Assembly (NCBI RefSeq): GCF_015277775.1
Contig: NZ_CP063849.1
Span: 4,340,001 to 4,404,000, forward strand
DNA length: 64,000 nt
Direction: 5' to 3'
Origin: Paludibaculum fermentans
GTDB lineage: Bacteria; Acidobacteriota; Terriglobia; Bryobacterales; Bryobacteraceae
The number at the start of each line of letters is the position of its first letter. Position 1 is the stretch's first letter. This document shows, piece by piece, positions 9,883-18,232 of the stretch. The position numbers were made by a program, and so were the translations under genes. The notes below the pieces were generated by a model that searched no databases, was not told the DNA's origin, and saw only the letters and a list, made by a program, of their open reading frames with translations.

Positions 9883-11463
9883 CTACTGCTTCCCCCCTTG
9901 CCTGGCGGCCTGAGCGTCCAGGAATTCGTAGCGTCCCCGGCTCACTTCGGGCTGTGCTTTCGCATCCGCATCGAGATGCATCACCTGGATGGAGGCGGGG
10001 CTGTAGGCAGGCCACTTGGGGAGACCGGGACCATTCGGGTCGCCGGTCTTCGCGAAGTTCGTCCAGTAATTCTGGAGGAGTTCCGAGACTTTGCGGTCGT
10101 CCGGCTGCCAGTTGAAGTCCTTGTTGGAGTCGAGGGCTCCGAACACATACTCGATCTCCGAGGCGTGGACGGCGCCGTATGAGCCGGGCTCCATGCCGGG
10201 GATGGATTTACCGGGGAGCGCGGGGCGGACGCGGTCAAACACGTATTGATAGACCGGGCTAGCTGCCGTTTTGGCGTGGGTATTGATCCACTTCCATGTG
10301 CCGTACGCGATGAAGAGGTCACCATCGAGGGCCTTGGCAGAGTTCAGCGCATCGGCATCGCTGGCCGCTGTGTAGAGCCTGAGGAAGGCGCCGGCATCGT
10401 CCTTGTAGCGTTCTCGGGCCTGCTGCTGGAAGCGTTCGGCGGTGAGCTTCTGCTTCGCGTTCCCCATCAGCGCCTGATAGGGCATTTCGTCGGAGTTCCA
10501 GCCGGCCAGCAGCGGAATGTGGGCCTGTTTGCCGGCGGCGTAGATCTCGGCTGCTGAGGTGGGGAAGTAGTAGCCGTCGATGTTGGGGCCAAACCCACCG
10601 CGGCTGTTCTTCGTGGTATCCAGCAGTTTATCGGCGGGGATAGCCCGAAGGGCGGCGAGATTGTCAGCCTTTTGGTCGGCTGCAAATTTGACGCCGGCCT
10701 GCTCGGATTCCGCGAGGTTGCGGGCGCTGAGGGTGGCGCCGAAGAACGCACCGCTTTCTCCGATGGCGCGGGTCATCAGGTCGCGAGAGAGCGGTGAAGA
10801 CATGAGTGCGCAGACGGAGAATGATCCGGCGGACTCACCGAAGATCGTGATGTTGTTGGGGTCACCGCCGAAGGCCTTGATGTTGTGTTTGACCCAGCGT
10901 AGCGCTTCAGCCTGGTCCATCAGGCCGTAGTTGCCGGAGGCGTTGTGGCCGGACTCCTTTGTGAGTTCGGGGTGGGCGAAGAAGCCGAAGATGCCCATGC
11001 GGTAGTTCACACTGACGACGATCACGCCTTTGGTGGCGAGGACTTCGCCGTCCTGGCGAGGCTCGGATGAACCGCCCGCCTGGAAGCCACCGCCGTGGAC
11101 CCAGAACATGATCGGCAGCTTCTCCCTGGCGGATTTGGCGGGGGTCCAGATGTTGAGGGTGAGGCAGTCTTCGCTGGGGCCAGGGTCCCGGAAGATCATG
11201 TCGTCGTAGATGCGGGCCTGCATGCAACGCGCGCCGAAGGCGGTGGCAGGGCGGACACCTTTCCACTTCGCTACAGGCAGGGGCGCCTTCCAACGGAGGT
11301 TGCCGACAGGCGGGGCGGCAAAGGGGACGCCTTTGAAGGTGCGGATGGCGGGGTTGGTTCCGGGAGCGCCTACGAGGGTGCCGGAGGCCGTGCGGACGCG
11401 GTCGGCGGCAGTCATGGAAAGAAGCGCCATGGGAACGAGGGTGACTAGGGCGGTGATGCGCAT
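9883..11463 (-). CDS. Type-B carboxylesterase, secreted
   Basis: A 526-residue alpha/beta hydrolase with an N-terminal signal peptide (about 20 residues, ending 'SMTAA'). The catalytic serine is S211 in FGESAGS, the oxyanion loop is HGGGF at 123-127, the acid is probably E326 in GWNSDEM, and the histidine is H433 in GAVHASE. The 'EDCLTLNIWTP' signature of the carboxylesterase/cholinesterase family is present at about residue 98. It hydrolyses esters outside the cytoplasm; substrate unknown. Single-gene unit, about 140 bp from the Nudix gene upstream. Confidence 0.93.
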   Translation of the reverse strand: MRITALVTLVPMALLSMTAADRVRTASGTLVGAPGTNPAIRTFKGVPFAAPPVGNLRWKAPLPVAKWKGVRPATAFGARCMQARIYDDMIFRDPGPSEDCLTLNIWTPAKSAREKLPIMFWVHGGGFQAGGSSEPRQDGEVLATKGVIVVSVNYRMGIFGFFAHPELTKESGHNASGNYGLMDQAEALRWVKHNIKAFGGDPNNITIFGESAGSFSVCALMSSPLSRDLMTRAIGESGAFFGATLSARNLAESEQAGVKFAADQKADNLAALRAIPADKLLDTTKNSRGGFGPNIDGYYFPTSAAEIYAAGKQAHIPLLAGWNSDEMPYQALMGNAKQKLTAERFQQQARERYKDDAGAFLRLYTAASDADALNSAKALDGDLFIAYGTWKWINTHAKTAASPVYQYVFDRVRPALPGKSIPGMEPGSYGAVHASEIEYVFGALDSNKDFNWQPDDRKVSELLQNYWTNFAKTGDPNGPGLPKWPAYSPASIQVMHLDADAKAQPEVSRGRYEFLDAQAARQGGKQ

Positions 11464-11600
11464 GTTGATGAACCTGGGTTATGAGACCCGAGGACAGTTT
11501 ATGACATGCGGGGGTGGGCGTGGCGGGCGAGCCGGATTCAGTTCGGCGATATTCAGAGGGGCGGAGATCGGGTGGGCCAGAGAGAGAGTGGGCCCTGGGA

Positions 11601-12011
11601 CTAGCGCAACTGGCTGATGCGGCCGCGGGCGATGCGGCGGACGAAATCGAGGTCGCCATCGAGGAAGTCGTAGTCGGGGAGAACGGCGGGCGTTTCCCAG
11701 AGGATCTGCTCGAAAGTTTTTGGTTGGGGCTCCCCGGTGTAGGTGTCTACCTTGTGAAACAGGAGGATCAGCGGGGGGCGGCCTTGCGCCGAATGCTCGT
11801 ACCGGGCGATCTCGGGACCGATCACGGCTTCTATGCCGAGTTCCTCCCGGAGCTCACGCCGCAGGGCTTGTTTGGGGGTTTCGCCGACTTCCACCTTGCC
11901 GCCAGGGAACTCCCACTTGAGGCCGTGACGGTCTTTCGCCATACGCTGGCCTATGAGCAGCTTGCCGTCTTGCTGGAGGACGCCAGCGACCACGATCATT
12001 GTGCGCACCAT
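11601..12011 (-). CDS. Nudix hydrolase, MutT-like
   Basis: A 136-residue Nudix protein. The Nudix box runs from about residue 38 to 60 (G-K-V-E-V-G-E then RRELREELG), complete with the metal-binding Glu residues. The N-terminal 'VVAGVLQQDGKLLIGQR' and 'WEFPGGK' are typical of 8-oxo-dGTP diphosphatases (MutT), which cleanse the nucleotide pool. Oxidised nucleotide hydrolysis is therefore the likely role, though other (d)NTPs are possible. The gene is divergent from the IscU-like gene, with 35 bp between the two starts. An internal ATG at codon 5 could also be used. Confidence 0.9.
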   Translation of the reverse strand: MVRTMIVVAGVLQQDGKLLIGQRMAKDRHGLKWEFPGGKVEVGETPKQALRRELREELGIEAVIGPEIARYEHSAQGRPPLILLFHKVDTYTGEPQPKTFEQILWETPAVLPDYDFLDGDLDFVRRIARGRISQLR

Positions 12012-12046
12012 GCAGGGTGAGTAAAGATGGAGGAAACCTTAAACCA

Positions 12047-12421
12047 TTGTACAGCGAACAGCTTCTCGAACATTTCCAGAATCCGCGCAATGCAGGGGTG
12101 CTGCCGGATCCGGCCCTCACCGTCAACGTGGAGAATCCTGCCTGTGGAGACCGGTTGCGGCTCTCGGCCCGGGTGGAGGACGGGGTTGTCACGGCCGCGA
12201 TGTTCCAGGTGCGGGGGTGCACGGCTTCTATCGCTTGCGGGTCGGCCTTAACGGTTTGGCTGACAGGCCGGCGAGTGGATGAGGTGTCGCGATGCAAGGG
12301 ATCGGAGATTGCCGCGGCGGTGGAAGGATTGGTCGGCGGGCTGGCTAACGAGTCTAAACACGCCGCGCTGTTGATGGCGGACGGGGTGGCGGGGTTGATT
12401 CGGGCCGCTCGGGCGAGCTGA
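12047..12421 (+). CDS. IscU/NifU-like Fe-S scaffold lacking the third cysteine
   Basis: The start is set at TTG 12047 because GGAGGAAA lies 10 bases upstream and the product then begins MYSEQLLEHFQNPRN, the usual opening of the family; a longer ATG frame would overlap mutT's start. The 124-residue product has the scaffold motif NPACGD (C33) and GCTASIACGSALT (C58, C64). The third cluster-binding cysteine expected in the C-terminal helix (K-x-C-x-L context) is alanine: KHAAL, A106. No cysteine desulfurase is nearby. It is a scaffold homologue whose ability to build a cluster in the standard way is doubtful. Confidence 0.85.
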   Translation: MYSEQLLEHFQNPRNAGVLPDPALTVNVENPACGDRLRLSARVEDGVVTAAMFQVRGCTASIACGSALTVWLTGRRVDEVSRCKGSEIAAAVEGLVGGLANESKHAALLMADGVAGLIRAARAS

Positions 12422-12447
12422 TTTTCCGGTTGGCGGGATTGGTCGCG

Positions 12448-12534
12448 GTGGGGGGACGTTCCGGCTCCGGTCACCAGGGGGTGAAATCAGTTTGCGACTT
12501 TTCATCGCTTTTGGCCAGAGCGGAACGTCCCCAC
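12448..12534. repeat. Long-loop inverted repeat between convergent genes
   Basis: GTGGGG-GG-ACGTTCCG at 12448-12463 pairs with CGGAACGTCCCCAC at 12521-12534: 14 bp complementary apart from a 2-base bulge, with a loop of 57 bases. It occupies nearly the whole gap between the IscU-like gene and the M16 gene. Loop size is unusual for a plain terminator, so a REP-like repeat is as likely. Confidence 0.5.
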
Positions 12535-12539
12535 ACGCA

Positions 12540-14711
12540 CTAGGGTTTCTTGAACGACTCGGGTTTCACTCCAGTGTTCAGCTTGCGTTCAGCGATGGTG
12601 CGGTCGAGGACCTTCTGGCCGTTCTGCAGAGTGACTTCATGGAACGGGAGGGTCAGGCCCTCCACCGGGCGAAAGTCGCTGAGCTGCACTTCCGTCTCGG
12701 CCGGGCCGCTCATGCCGATGCTGCTGTAAGCCATCTTCACCAGTTGGTGGCTGGCGGGGTCGAAGGTCAGTTTGGCTTCGAAATCACCCTTCTTCCAATT
12801 CACAGTCGTGTCGTCGATGGCCTGGACCTCGGCTTCTCCGGCGGCTGCCGCGAGAAGCAGGCCCATCCCACCGCCGGCAGCAGGGATCCCCTTGCGCAGT
12901 TCCCCCGCCAGGTTGGGCGGGAGGTCCTGTGCCTGCGGGCCCTGGGCGGCCCAGGCGTTGGCGCCGTCGACTGATTCCGTGATGACGCCCACAGGCAGCT
13001 TCATCACCATCTTGTAGTAAGCCGGGTAGAGGACGGATTCCTCGGAGTCACCGTCGAAGGAGGCCTGAGGCATGGTCAGCTTGATCTTACCCGTCAGCAC
13101 CTGATCTTTCACCGCTGCAGCTTTTTCCTGACCGCCCAGCGCGGTGAGAGCGGCGGCAATCAGCGCTTTGCCTTTAGTGGCGGCTTCGGGGCTGGCTGCG
13201 GACGCGGCGGCCTTCACCTTGACCATGTCAGGCGCGGTGAGGTCGAGATCCTCCGCCTTGATGATGCGGGTGGGTCCGTAGGCTTGGAGTTCCTTGGAGA
13301 ACTCCTTCGCGTTGCCGACGGCGACGATGGTGAGTTTGTCGGTCTCCAGGAACTTCTGGAGTGAGGCGGACATCTGCTCGCGGGTGAGGGCCTGGAGGCG
13401 TTCGCGGAATTTCGGGTAGTAGTCGTCGGGCAGGCCGTAGACTGCGGTGGTGAGGACGCGGCCGGCGACAGCGGCGGCCGTCTCAATGCCGACCGCGAAC
13501 GAACCCATAAGGTAGGCCTTGGCCTCGTCGAATTCTTCCTTCGTGGCCGGATTCTGCTTGAACTCCTGGAGGAGGTCGACCAGCATGCGGATGGCATCGG
13601 CCGTCTTTTCGGTACGGGTGAAGGTGGACGCCTGGAAGGTGCCGGTCTGGCGGGCGGGCTCAAAGGAGGAGTTCGCACCGTAGGTGAGGCCTTCGTTGGC
13701 GCGGAGCTTCATGTTCAGGCGGGAGTTGAAACTGCCGCCGAAGATCTGGTTGGCAACGTAGAGAGCAAGATAGTCGGGGCTGTTGCGAGGTACGCCGAGG
13801 TGGCCGACGATGATCTGGGTCTGCACGGCGTTCGGCATGTCGACGATGACGACCTGCGGTTTGGGCGCGGGCGGCGCGGGCAGTTTGGCATCGGGCGCGG
13901 CAGCGGCTTCCCAGGATCCGAAGTACTTTTCGACGAGCGCGAACGCTTCGTCGGGGGTGACGTCGCCCGCGACGGCCATCCAGGCGCGGCCGGGCGCATA
14001 GTTCGCCTTATAGAACGAGACGATGTCCTCGCGCTTGATATTGCGCAGGGTCACGGGCGTGCCGTCACCGGGGTAGGCGTAGGGGTGGGTGCCGAGCAGG
14101 GCTCGGGAGGCGCTTGCGGGGGCAAGGTACTCCGCGCTGGAGTAGGAGACCTGCAGGTTGGATTGCGCCTGGCGCATGGCGCGATCGATCTCTTCCTGGG
14201 AGAAGGCCGGGTTGCGCGTCATGTCCGCCAGGAGTTCCATGCCCAGCGAAGAATAAGACTTCATGAAGGTCATGCCGAGCGTGGCCACGTCGTCACCGGC
14301 TCCGGCGGAGAGGGAGCCGCCCGCGTTGTCGGCAAGCTTGGCCAGATCCTGCGCGGAGCGGGTAGTGGTGCCCTCGTGGAGCAGCGATGCGGTCATATTG
14401 GCGAGACCGGACTTCTCTGGCGGGGCGTAGGCGCCACCGGCGATGACCTGGAGAGAAGCCGAAAGAAGCGGCAGGCGGTGATCCTCGATGACGAAGACTT
14501 TCAGCCCGTTGGGGAGGGTCTTAGAGGCCACCTTCGGAAATTCGTAGGGGCGCGGCGCGGTGGGGGCGGGAGGAGTCATCTTTGGCTTGGCAGGAGGCGC
14601 GGGCTTGGCGACAGCGAGGGGATTCACCTTGGGCGGTTGTGTGGGTTGAGCGGTCTGGGCCGAGGCCAGAATGGAGACGAGCGCGGGGAGCAGGATCGTG
14701 GTGAAACGCAT
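12540..14711 (-). CDS. M16-family peptidase subunit, catalytically inactive
   Basis: A 723-residue exported protein (signal peptide ending near 'LASAQT'). Residues about 50-480 form two M16 domains, but where the zinc motif HxxEH should be the sequence reads ASLLHEGTTTRSA, the hallmark of the non-catalytic partner. An extra domain of about 220 residues follows (from about 500) with beta-rich, lipoprotein-localisation-like texture. It is 14 bp downstream of the active partner. Together they likely form a heterodimeric periplasmic peptidase comparable to mitochondrial processing peptidase, the inactive half helping to bind substrate. Confidence 0.88.
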   Translation of the reverse strand: MRFTTILLPALVSILASAQTAQPTQPPKVNPLAVAKPAPPAKPKMTPPAPTAPRPYEFPKVASKTLPNGLKVFVIEDHRLPLLSASLQVIAGGAYAPPEKSGLANMTASLLHEGTTTRSAQDLAKLADNAGGSLSAGAGDDVATLGMTFMKSYSSLGMELLADMTRNPAFSQEEIDRAMRQAQSNLQVSYSSAEYLAPASASRALLGTHPYAYPGDGTPVTLRNIKREDIVSFYKANYAPGRAWMAVAGDVTPDEAFALVEKYFGSWEAAAAPDAKLPAPPAPKPQVVIVDMPNAVQTQIIVGHLGVPRNSPDYLALYVANQIFGGSFNSRLNMKLRANEGLTYGANSSFEPARQTGTFQASTFTRTEKTADAIRMLVDLLQEFKQNPATKEEFDEAKAYLMGSFAVGIETAAAVAGRVLTTAVYGLPDDYYPKFRERLQALTREQMSASLQKFLETDKLTIVAVGNAKEFSKELQAYGPTRIIKAEDLDLTAPDMVKVKAAASAASPEAATKGKALIAAALTALGGQEKAAAVKDQVLTGKIKLTMPQASFDGDSEESVLYPAYYKMVMKLPVGVITESVDGANAWAAQGPQAQDLPPNLAGELRKGIPAAGGGMGLLLAAAAGEAEVQAIDDTTVNWKKGDFEAKLTFDPASHQLVKMAYSSIGMSGPAETEVQLSDFRPVEGLTLPFHEVTLQNGQKVLDRTIAERKLNTGVKPESFKKP

Positions 14712-14725
14712 GGTTGGATCCTCTG

Positions 14726-16114
14726 TTACTGCTTGGGCTCCGGCGTCTTGGGCGCTTCGGCCTCGGGATAGACCCAGAGCTTGGTCTGGTTGGACTTGGC
14801 CAGGTACTTCTTGGCAACGCGCAGGACGTCAGCGGCAGTGACCTTGCGGTAGTTCTCGAGTTCGGTGTTGTAGCGCTCGGGGTCGCCCAGAAGAACTGAG
14901 CACTTACCGAGGAAGTCGGCCTTGGCCTGGACGCCTTCGCGGCCGATGATGAACCCGGCGATCGTCTGATTCTTAGCCTTGGCGAGCTCTTCGTCGGTGA
15001 CAGGCTTCTCGGTCATCTCCTGGAAGGTGTACTCGAGGCTGTTGGAGACTTCCTTGATGTTTTTACCCTGGTTCACCACGGCGAAGCCGAAGAAGACGGA
15101 CGGACCTTCGAGGAAAAGGCCTTCACCCTGTGCGGCGACAGCGGACTGTTCGTCGTAGACCAAGCGCTTGTAGAGGCGCGAGGACTGGCCGGTGGAGAGG
15201 ATGGAAGACGCGATCTCGAGGGCGTAGGAGTCGGGGTGGCCGAGCGGCGGAAGGTGGTAAGCGCTGACGACTGCGTCGAGGGGTACGTTTTTGTACTTAA
15301 TGGTGGTCTCGCGGGCGGCGGTCTGGACCGGCTCAGTGGCCGTGACGCGGGGGATAGGCTTGCCTTTGGGGATCGACGAGAAGTGCTTATCGATGAGGGC
15401 GATGGCTTCCTTGGCGTCGAAGTCGCCGACCGCGACTATGGTGGCGTTGTTGGGGACGTAGAAGAGGTCGTGGAACTCCTTGACGTCCTCGACGGTGGCC
15501 TTGTTCAGGTCTTCCATCGAGCCTATGGGGAGGTGCTTGTACGGGTACTGGGTGTAAGTCTTGGCCAGCACGTCCTCAAAGATCAGGCCGTAGGGCGGAT
15601 TCTCGAAGCGCAGGCGGCGCTCTTCCTTGACGACTTCGCGTTCCTTCTTAAAGTTGGCGTCGGAGACATCGAGGGAGGACAGGCGGTCGGCTTCCAGCCA
15701 GAGCATGCGCTCCAGGTAGTTGGAGGGGAAGGTTTCCCAATAGACCGTCTGATCGAAGCTGGTGTAGGCGTTGACTTGGCCACCCGCCTCGCGGACATAG
15801 CGCATATGCTCTTCGGGGCCAACATTCTTGGAGCCACGGAACATGAGGTGCTCGAACAAGTGAGCGAAACCGGTGCGGCCGGTCTTCTCGTCCTTGGAGC
15901 CGACATGGAACCAGACCTGAAGGTTGGTGACCGGGCGCGAGTGATCCTCGGCGAGGACGACCTTGAGGCCATTGGGGAGTTCGTGGCGGAGGATCTTGAG
16001 TGGGGGTGGGGTATCGGCAGCAAAGCCCGTCATAGTCATAGTGAGAGCAGCCAGGGGTGCGAGGCACAACACGCGCAGGTTGGGTGCGGAGTGACGGCTG
16101 GATTGGAGCAGCAT
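14726..16114 (-). CDS. M16-family zinc peptidase, catalytic subunit
   Basis: A 462-residue zinc metallopeptidase with a signal peptide (about 33 residues, ending 'TGFAAD'). The inverted zinc motif H85-L-F-E88-H89 is intact, and the third ligand is probably E164 in REVVKEERR. The glycine-rich and 'NAYTSFDQTVYWETFP' regions are typical of pitrilysin-like M16B enzymes. It degrades or processes peptides in the cell envelope. It is first of the two-gene operon with the inactive homologue; its promoter must lie in the 560-bp region upstream. Confidence 0.93.
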   Translation of the reverse strand: MLLQSSRHSAPNLRVLCLAPLAALTMTMTGFAADTPPPLKILRHELPNGLKVVLAEDHSRPVTNLQVWFHVGSKDEKTGRTGFAHLFEHLMFRGSKNVGPEEHMRYVREAGGQVNAYTSFDQTVYWETFPSNYLERMLWLEADRLSSLDVSDANFKKEREVVKEERRLRFENPPYGLIFEDVLAKTYTQYPYKHLPIGSMEDLNKATVEDVKEFHDLFYVPNNATIVAVGDFDAKEAIALIDKHFSSIPKGKPIPRVTATEPVQTAARETTIKYKNVPLDAVVSAYHLPPLGHPDSYALEIASSILSTGQSSRLYKRLVYDEQSAVAAQGEGLFLEGPSVFFGFAVVNQGKNIKEVSNSLEYTFQEMTEKPVTDEELAKAKNQTIAGFIIGREGVQAKADFLGKCSVLLGDPERYNTELENYRKVTAADVLRVAKKYLAKSNQTKLWVYPEAEAPKTPEPKQ

Positions 16115-16674
16115 ATAGCGGTATCCACAGGTTACGGATTTGCCTTGAGGGTAGCAGATTGCGGGGAAACCGGTCTAAGCAGGTGGAAATGTTACGAGTG
16201 TAGGAGCAGCGATGCGGTGTTGCGAGATTGGTGCGGGGGTGCCGCGAGGCCGCACAGCAGCACCCCTCCAGTGGTCCGGCTGTCCCCCAGGGCTTTTAAC
16301 CCGCCCCTTCTTCAGCCGTCCCTCCGAACTCCGCCGGCTCTCCTCCGAGCCGGCGCCCACAGTCTCCGATTCCAGTTCCACAGGGGGTTTCTAGAGGCGC
16401 CCTCCAGCCCAACGGCCTAACCGGCGCGAATCTCTCCTCCGATCTTCGCGTGGCATTCAGCCGCTGAACCTATCCGTCCAGAAACCCCTCAGCGGGCCTT
16501 TGGAATCGACCCACTGCTCTAATAAGCAGGTTCAGTGCCAAAGTCACCACCCCTCAATGTTGTTGAAAAATAGGGAGGCTCACTAAGGTATTTGCAGGGG
16601 TTGTACAGTGTGTAGTCAGACGCTGTCCAGACCTTGGACAGCGGGGTGTGTACAGGGTAGACTAACGGATTGTC
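16115..16674. other. Intergenic region between M16 operon and regulator
   Basis: A 560-bp divergent intergenic stretch. No gene is supported between 16115 and 16560: the short frames there have no ribosome site. The last 60 bases hold the regulator's promoter and palindrome (listed separately). I see no structured RNA family or repeat in the remainder. Confidence 0.5.
16621..16663 (+). promoter_or_regulatory. Promoter and palindrome of the GAF-AAA+ regulator
   Basis: A perfect inverted repeat CGCTGTCCA-GACCT-TGGACAGCG (16621-16643) overlaps a -35 element TTGGAC (16634-16639). After 18 bp comes TAGACT (16658-16663), which puts the transcription start about 5 bases before the ATG at 16675. TGTACA also occurs on both sides (16602 and 16649). 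A dimeric regulator site covering the -35 is the simplest reading. Confidence 0.5.
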
Positions 16675-18231
16675 ATGGTAAGCCAGCTGCCAGCATCGGA
16701 AAAGCTCGCGGCGATTCTGCGCATTAGCCAGCGCATGAACTCGGAGCGAGACCTGCACCAACTGCTGGACCTGGTGGCCGAAGAGGGGGCGCGGCTTCTG
16801 GGCGCCGAGCGGGCCAGCATCTTCCTGCTGAGTGAAGACGGCCGCGAACTGACATCAAAGGTAGCGCTGGGCAGTACGGAGATGATCAGGCTGGACTCGA
16901 AGCAGGGGATCGCGGGGACGGTGGTATCGACCTGCGAGGAGATCTGTGTCGACGACGCCTACGGGGATACGCGGTTCTACCAGGGAGTGGACGAGCGCAG
17001 CGGCTACCGGACGAAGAACATGCTGGCAGTGCCGTTGACCGACCTGGATGGGCGTGCGATTGGCGCATTCGAGATCCTGAACAAGCGCGAAGGGATCTTC
17101 GACGAAGAGGATAAGCAGATCACGCGGGCCCTGGCGGCCAGTGCGGCGATCGCCATCCAGACGGCAAAGTTCATTGCGGAGTTGCAGCGGCACCGGGTGC
17201 GGTTGGAAGACGAGAATCGCAACCTGTTGCGGGAGTTGGGCGGGAAGCTGCCGGGCAAGACAATCCTGGGTTCACATCCAAAGATCGAAGAGCTGCGGCG
17301 GATGATCGAGCGGGTGGCGGACGCCGAGGTCACGGTGCTGATCACGGGTGAGAGTGGGACGGGCAAGGATCTGATCGCACGGTCGCTGCATTTTGCGAGT
17401 CCGCGGGCAGCGCGGCCGTTTGTCGCACTGAACTGCGCGGCTTTGCCGGAAACCCTGGTGGAGACCGAGCTCTTCGGTGTAGAGAAGGGTGTGGCGACGG
17501 GGGTGGACCGGCGAGCGGGCAAGTTCGAGTCGGCGCATGGCGGGACGCTGTTCCTGGACGAGATCGGCGACCTGAGCCTGGCGGCGCAGGCGAAGATCCT
17601 GCGGGTGCTGCAGGAGCGGATGGTGGAACGAATTGGCGGTCGGACCCCAATCCCGGTGGACGTGCGGGTGATTGCGGCCACGAATAAGGATCTGGCCGAG
17701 GCGATTCAGAAGAATCTGTTCCGCGAGGATCTGTTTTACCGGCTGAATGTGATTCATCTGCGGACGACGCCGCTACGGCAGATGTCGGCGGACATTCCGG
17801 CCCTGGCTGCAATGCTGCTGCAGAGGATCGCGGAAGAGATGCGGCGTCCCGTGCTGGGCTTGTCGAGAGCGGCGCTGGGCGCGCTGGCGGGCTACCGTTG
17901 GCCGGGCAATATCCGGCAACTGGAGAACGAGCTGCGGCGGGCCATGGTGGTGGCGCGAGGCGCGATGATCGAGCCGGAGGATTTCTCTGAGGCGCTGCAG
18001 GGATCGCCGGACACCGCCGCGGCGGAGCAGGCGGCCGGGCGAGGTTTGCAGGAAGAGATTGAAGATCTGGAGCGCCGACGGATTCAGGAAGCGATGGCGC
18101 GGCACGGCCAGAACCAGCAGAAGACGGCGCGGGCGCTGGGACTCAGCCGCCAAGGGTTGATCAACAAGTTGAAGCGGTATGGCATCAAAGCCACCGCTGC
18201 GGAGGAAGAGCAAGGTGGCCAATCAGGCTAG
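16675..18231 (+). CDS. GAF-AAA+-Fis (sigma-54-type) regulator with altered GAFTGA loop
   Basis: A 518-residue regulator. A GAF sensor domain spans about 26-165, a short coiled linker follows, the AAA+ sigma-54 interaction domain covers about 195-430, and a Fis-type helix-turn-helix ends the protein (about 475-510, 'QKTARALGLSRQGLINKLKR'). Walker A is GESGTGKD (225-232) and Walker B LFLDEIGD (292-299). The loop that contacts sigma-54, normally GAFTGA, reads GVATGV (272-277), losing the key Phe. It therefore may use sigma-54 atypically or act another way. It is next to, and convergent with, the microcompartment operon, which it may control; no -24/-12 promoter was found there. Confidence 0.9.
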   Translation: MVSQLPASEKLAAILRISQRMNSERDLHQLLDLVAEEGARLLGAERASIFLLSEDGRELTSKVALGSTEMIRLDSKQGIAGTVVSTCEEICVDDAYGDTRFYQGVDERSGYRTKNMLAVPLTDLDGRAIGAFEILNKREGIFDEEDKQITRALAASAAIAIQTAKFIAELQRHRVRLEDENRNLLRELGGKLPGKTILGSHPKIEELRRMIERVADAEVTVLITGESGTGKDLIARSLHFASPRAARPFVALNCAALPETLVETELFGVEKGVATGVDRRAGKFESAHGGTLFLDEIGDLSLAAQAKILRVLQERMVERIGGRTPIPVDVRVIAATNKDLAEAIQKNLFREDLFYRLNVIHLRTTPLRQMSADIPALAAMLLQRIAEEMRRPVLGLSRAALGALAGYRWPGNIRQLENELRRAMVVARGAMIEPEDFSEALQGSPDTAAAEQAAGRGLQEEIEDLERRRIQEAMARHGQNQQKTARALGLSRQGLINKLKRYGIKATAAEEEQGGQSG

Positions 18232-18232
18232 G

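Noticed and set aside
13800-14771. 323-codon Gly-rich frame opposite the inactive M16 gene
   Set aside because: Gly/Arg/Val-rich antisense translation with no motif.
15236-16420. 394-codon plus-strand frame over the M16 catalytic gene
   Set aside because: The minus strand carries the HLFEH zinc motif and signal peptide; this frame is a shadow extending into non-coding DNA.
16200-16500. Possible tRNA or structured RNA in the 16.1-16.6 kb gap
   Set aside because: I looked for a cloverleaf and a T-arm and found neither; the GC-rich inverted segments do not form a recognised RNA family.
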